From: Verrucomicrobiales bacterium
GTDB lineage: Bacteria > Verrucomicrobiota > Verrucomicrobiia > Verrucomicrobiales > DEV007
DNA length: 6,794 nucleotides
Reading direction: 5' to 3'
Assembly: GCA_003232855.1 (NCBI GenBank)
Contig: QIKC01000358.1
Span: 1-6,794 of the forward strand
In this document: piece after piece, positions 5,001 through 6,794 of the stretch
How the letters are laid out: every line of letters starts with the position of its first letter
Numbering within the stretch: the first letter of the stretch is position 1
Translations under genes and position numbers: made by a program
The notes under the pieces: generated by a model
The model's database searches: none
The model's input: the letters and a program-made list of their open reading frames with translations, nothing else
What the model was told of the DNA's origin: nothing

Positions 5001-6794
5001 GCGATTAGTGGTTCGCAGACCGAAACTGAGAAACGGCGCCATCTGGTGCGCGGTCACGCTCCGCCCCATGAAATCGGCACTGAAAAGCGTATTGCCGACC
5101 GGGTCGAACACCAGCCCCTGAGGCGCTAGCCCGGTGGCGAAGCGCCCCTTGGTGGTTTTCACCGAGACACTGCGCGGCAGGCTTCGTATTAACAAATCAT
5201 CGAACACTGCGATGTGGTTGTTGCCCTGGATGCTGACGAAAAGGTAATCGCCGCTCGGGGTGAAGGCGACACCCGTGGGCGAATCGCTGTTGTCCACGTC
5301 GATCCGGTAGGTGTCGAGCGAATCAACGAAGGGCTCCTCATTGGAAAAGAGATCAATGCGCCCAACCATCGCTCGCACCGTATTATCGGGGTCGAGGGGT
5401 TGGTTGCTGCCCTCCCCGAGGTCGAAGAACAGGCCGCGCTGGGTATTGGCTTTCACCGCCGTGTAATAAGCGTAATCGCCCAACGGAGAAATAGTGACGC
5501 TACTCACATAGTTCGGCACCCCGCGCCCTGCGGAAGAACCGTCGCGACCACGATCCCGGTGTAGCGGGATACGACGGGTCAAGGTCATGGCAGCGGCATC
5601 GACCTCCCAAATTTCGCCGTATTCTTCGGCGGATATGAAACGCGTCACCAACACCCGAGCGCCGTCTGCGGTGATGGCGATAGCCCGCGGCATCGGCCCT
5701 AGAGACAAGCTGCCGGTCTGCTCCCAAGTGGCGGTGTCGAAACGCAACAACGCGTCCCTGCCCTCCAGAGTCACAAAGGCCGCCGCCCCGTCGGGTGCGA
5801 TCGCCACACCCATCGGCGCGCTGCCGTAGCCGAGGTCGATATCCGCAAGCAGCCCCCCCGCAGGATCCAGCACCGCCAGGCGGCTGGCGTCGCGACAGGT
5901 CACCCAGGCGTTGCCCGCCGCGTCGATCGCCACCGAGCGCGGATCGACGCTGCCGGAAACAGAGAGCAAGGCCGCCAAGTCGAACTCCGATACCAACGTG
6001 CGGGTATCCGCGTCGATCACACTCACCGAATCATTGTCCGGGTTCACCACCCACACCCGACGACCCGCAGCGTCCAATGCAATGGGCGAAGATTTGCTAG
6101 CATCGACCGCAGGCGGCGCGGCGACCACCGACACCGTACCGGTCTGCGAGACACTCGAAAGCGGCACCCCGTCCCTTATGTCGCGCACCTGCACTTTCAC
6201 CCCGAAATGCCCAACACCCGGATAGCTGTGCTGCGCGCTCGGAGACGGATCCCAGTCCCGCACCTCGCCGGCGTCGCCAAAAGTGAAACGGTATTCCAGC
6301 GCGTCCAAATCGGCGTCCGTCGCCACCGCACTAAAGGTGATCAGAGTTTCCGGCGGAGCCGGAGAGGGCGTGGCACCAAAGCTACTCACCACCGGCGATC
6401 CGTTCCCCCCCTCGACCCCCGCACCAGTGGAAAAGGAAAAGAGATAGGGCAGGATTCCATTGCCCGACACATCCTTGATACCACCGGCCACGACCTCCAC
6501 CTCGTAGGTCGTGTCCTCCTCAAGGTAAGCCACCGGCGTGATGGTGAGCACATCATCGTGGGAAAAACTGACCGTGGCATCGACCGGATCGCCGCCGACC
6601 GGCCGCAGGATCACCGACTCGCCATTGACGATAGTATACGATTCCAAATTTTCATGGATGATCAAACTCACCGGCGCCCCAAGCGGAAAATCCGTCTGGC
6701 CAGGCCGCGGCACGTGGTAACCAACGTAAGGCGGATTCGTGTCCGGCTGCGCATCGTGGATCCACACGCCGATCCCGTCTGCTCCCGCGTGGCT
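2055..6794 (-). CDS. Giant secreted propeller/di-haem cytochrome protein with CBM and Ig modules (5' end outside the window)
   Basis: At least 1579 codons. The frame has a GTG at 6767 but stays open through nine more codons to the edge (SHAGADGIG), and no signal peptide is visible, so the true start is outside. Numbering residues from 6767: 9-115, Big_5-like Ig domain ending YLFSFSTG; 123-216, PKD-like domain; 225-580, YVTN-type beta-propeller of about seven blades (VAIAPDGAAAFVT, GVAFTPSGDYLFVS); 592-735, first c-haem segment with CASCH at 634-638; 742-835, second c-haem segment with CASCH at 765-769 and the CcP/MauG-like APYFHDGSAKTLDEVF; about 838-972, CBM6/35-like insert; 976-1003, the cytochrome closing helix ENLIQYVLQLDG; 1010-1112, Ig-like domain (FDIVFSEPVSGF); 1116-1390, concanavalin-like sandwich starting DEFDGSGTLADW; 1455-1570, DPDQNG tail with VSDDLENW and a final RRFFKVRAVGG. 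Family knowledge suggests a di-haem electron-transfer or peroxidase-like enzyme. The substrate is unknown. It probably acts outside the cytoplasmic membrane, on polysaccharide or at the cell surface. Confidence 0.96.
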   Translation of the reverse strand, partial: SHAGADGIGVWIHDAQPDTNPPYVGYHVPRPGQTDFPLGAPVSLIIHENLESYTIVNGESVILRPVGGDPVDATVSFSHDDVLTITPVAYLEEDTTYEVEVVAGGIKDVSGNGILPYLFSFSTGAGVEGGNGSPVVSSFGATPSPAPPETLITFSAVATDADLDALEYRFTFGDAGEVRDWDPSPSAQHSYPGVGHFGVKVQVRDIRDGVPLSSVSQTGTVSVVAAPPAVDASKSSPIALDAAGRRVWVVNPDNDSVSVIDADTRTLVSEFDLAALLSVSGSVDPRSVAIDAAGNAWVTCRDASRLAVLDPAGGLLADIDLGYGSAPMGVAIAPDGAAAFVTLEGRDALLRFDTATWEQTGSLSLGPMPRAIAITADGARVLVTRFISAEEYGEIWEVDAAAMTLTRRIPLHRDRGRDGSSAGRGVPNYVSSVTISPLGDYAYYTAVKANTQRGLFFDLGEGSNQPLDPDNTVRAMVGRIDLFSNEEPFVDSLDTYRIDVDNSDSPTGVAFTPSGDYLFVSIQGNNHIAVFDDLLIRSLPRSVSVKTTKGRFATGLAPQGLVFDPVGNTLFSADFMGRSVTAHQMAPFLSFGLRTTNRVAITTIDVENLASDVLLGKQVFYQADDGSGLSDLPQVSQEGYISCASCHADGQHDGMTWDFTQRGEGLRNTTDLRGRAGTAHGNVHWSGNFDEIQDFILDITNQFGGGAGFLPEGETPNPPLGAPNAGRSAELDALAAYVASLGAESLPGSPHRNPYGTRTAAAVAGEAVFVGQGCASCHGGAGFTDSALGVAALHDVGTLRTSSGGRLGGTLPGIDTPTLFGVWATAPYFHDGSAKTLDEVFRVAGGTVLQAEAAILGAGVTVPGYPQLNEDSSIHGQMVYLDAGETVTFENVDGGAGGEGDLELRWTVSRYGTTGITTVTVNGVVHEVAVSRPLGPGQPSNHWQRLRIEDVELSAGAGNTIVVSTDANTCGFDDLTVTTADDRAAAAAHRVALELGAEDYENLIQYVLQLDGSGNEPPANPTVVISSLGTSPSDHPVAEFDIVFSEPVSGFDIGDLDIAGTAGVGASALFVIGDGLHYRLRVAGFSQSGTVTVAMPAGRVAAVDDGLPNFVAESAAWSFVRADDLALLSDEFDGSGTLADWQRNDEQEGWGADKLEVWDIDTSRPGHMRVMPFASSWYADWTGALVFKEVSGDFVATMRFEANRRDGLPGRPQAAYSLGGIMMRAPRLYQNAAPVPDPAPGVELSWPPPPEGDPGYYTSPWTTGTENYLFLSFGNADTVWGNIADTWYCEVKSTTDSVSNLYAVQSGIPADEGLVTLQAVRMGSTFLLLRRHGEGPWIVENRFVRPDLPQVLQVGVTTYTDWDSVVGVDPFHHNHSVIAGGSPDLVVDVDYFRLHRPVAALTPEMLDAVQTTGQYGQPSLLAATALAPLLGEAAAAASDGQTYGGWLEQNFSLEQLLDPEVAAPESDPDQNGMANLIDFLTDGDPHGGDPAFQFSIAQIGDITEMTLGRNTLARGGRLIIEVSDDLENWEILAESVDGAVPSGPGFVGETPGVLRVMTVHDTASAATARRFFKVRAVGG
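3852..4256 (-). other. CBM6/35-like domain inserted in the second haem domain
   Basis: Residues about 838-972 begin TVLQAEAAILGAG and run through GETVTFENVDGG, ELRWTVSRYGTTGITTVTVNG, HWQRLRIEDVELSAGAGNTIVV and end GFDDLTV. This is the strand order of CBM6/CBM35 beta-sandwiches: an early QAE or AE-type start, then an exposed VNG, W and AGxNTI, and a final 'D-x-L-x-V'. Cytochrome sequence lies on both sides (TLDEVFRVAGG before, ENLIQYVLQLDG after), so it sits as an insert in a loop. Whether it binds sugar cannot be seen from sequence. Confidence 0.7.
4461..4475 (-). other. Second c-type haem attachment motif (CASCH)
   Basis: Minus-strand codons TGC GCG AGC TGC CAC encode Cys-Ala-Ser-Cys-His, residues 765-769. 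The preceding AGEAVFVGQGCASCH is the standard start of a small cytochrome c domain. The following DTPTLFGVWATAPYFHDGS (around 806-824) is the conserved stretch of the second CcP/MauG-like haem domain. Confidence 0.94.
4854..4868 (-). other. First c-type haem attachment motif (CASCH)
   Basis: Minus-strand codons TGC GCC AGT TGC CAT encode Cys-Ala-Ser-Cys-His, residues 634-638 of the giant protein. The motif is followed by ADGQHDGMTWDF and LRNTTDLRG, which is typical of the first haem segment in propeller/di-haem proteins. The Cys pair would bind haem covalently and the His would be the proximal ligand. Met646, His671 and His675 are possible distal ligands, but this cannot be decided from sequence. 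Confidence 0.93.

Overview
The window holds two complete genes, one large gene cut by the right edge, and probably the first part of a fourth gene cut by the left edge. The DNA is GC-rich by eye, with an AT-rich patch only in the divergent intergenic region (about 1140-1216). Three things point to the PVC group, most likely Verrucomicrobiota (Opitutia-like), with Planctomycetota second. They are an SHD1-like domain behind a signal peptide, a small secreted coiled-coil protein, and a giant surface-type protein that joins a beta-propeller, c-type haem domains and a Verrucomicrobia-style 'DPDxNG...NLIDF' C-terminus. This placement is inference from protein style. No rRNA or marker gene is present.

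Layout. Positions 1-159 (minus) are a probable 5' fragment of a downstream gene. Positions 180-1139 (minus) encode a 319-aa exported coiled-coil protein of unknown function. Positions 1140-1295 are a divergent intergenic region with a plausible -10 box and a run of eight C. Positions 1296-2018 (plus) encode a 240-aa exported protein with an N-terminal SHD1-like domain and an unassigned beta-rich C-terminal domain. Positions 2019-2054 are a short convergent spacer with a weak hairpin. Positions 2055-6794 (minus) are at least 1579 codons of a secreted multidomain protein whose N-terminus lies outside the window.

The large protein dominates the window. In order it has a Big_5-type Ig domain, a PKD-like domain, a YVTN-type beta-propeller of about seven blades, a first CxxCH haem segment, a second CxxCH haem segment interrupted by a CBM6/35-like domain, another Ig-like domain, a concanavalin-like beta-sandwich, and a calcium-binding-like C-terminal tail. 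The propeller plus paired haem domains resemble the known propeller/di-haem peroxidase (MauG/CcP-like) architecture. The added carbohydrate-binding and adhesive modules suggest a redox enzyme held on polysaccharide or on the cell surface.

Nothing shows that the genes work in one pathway. All three well-supported proteins appear to be exported, but the 180-1139 and 1296-2018 genes are divergent and the large gene converges on the latter. I saw no tRNA, rRNA, CRISPR array, insertion sequence or attachment site.
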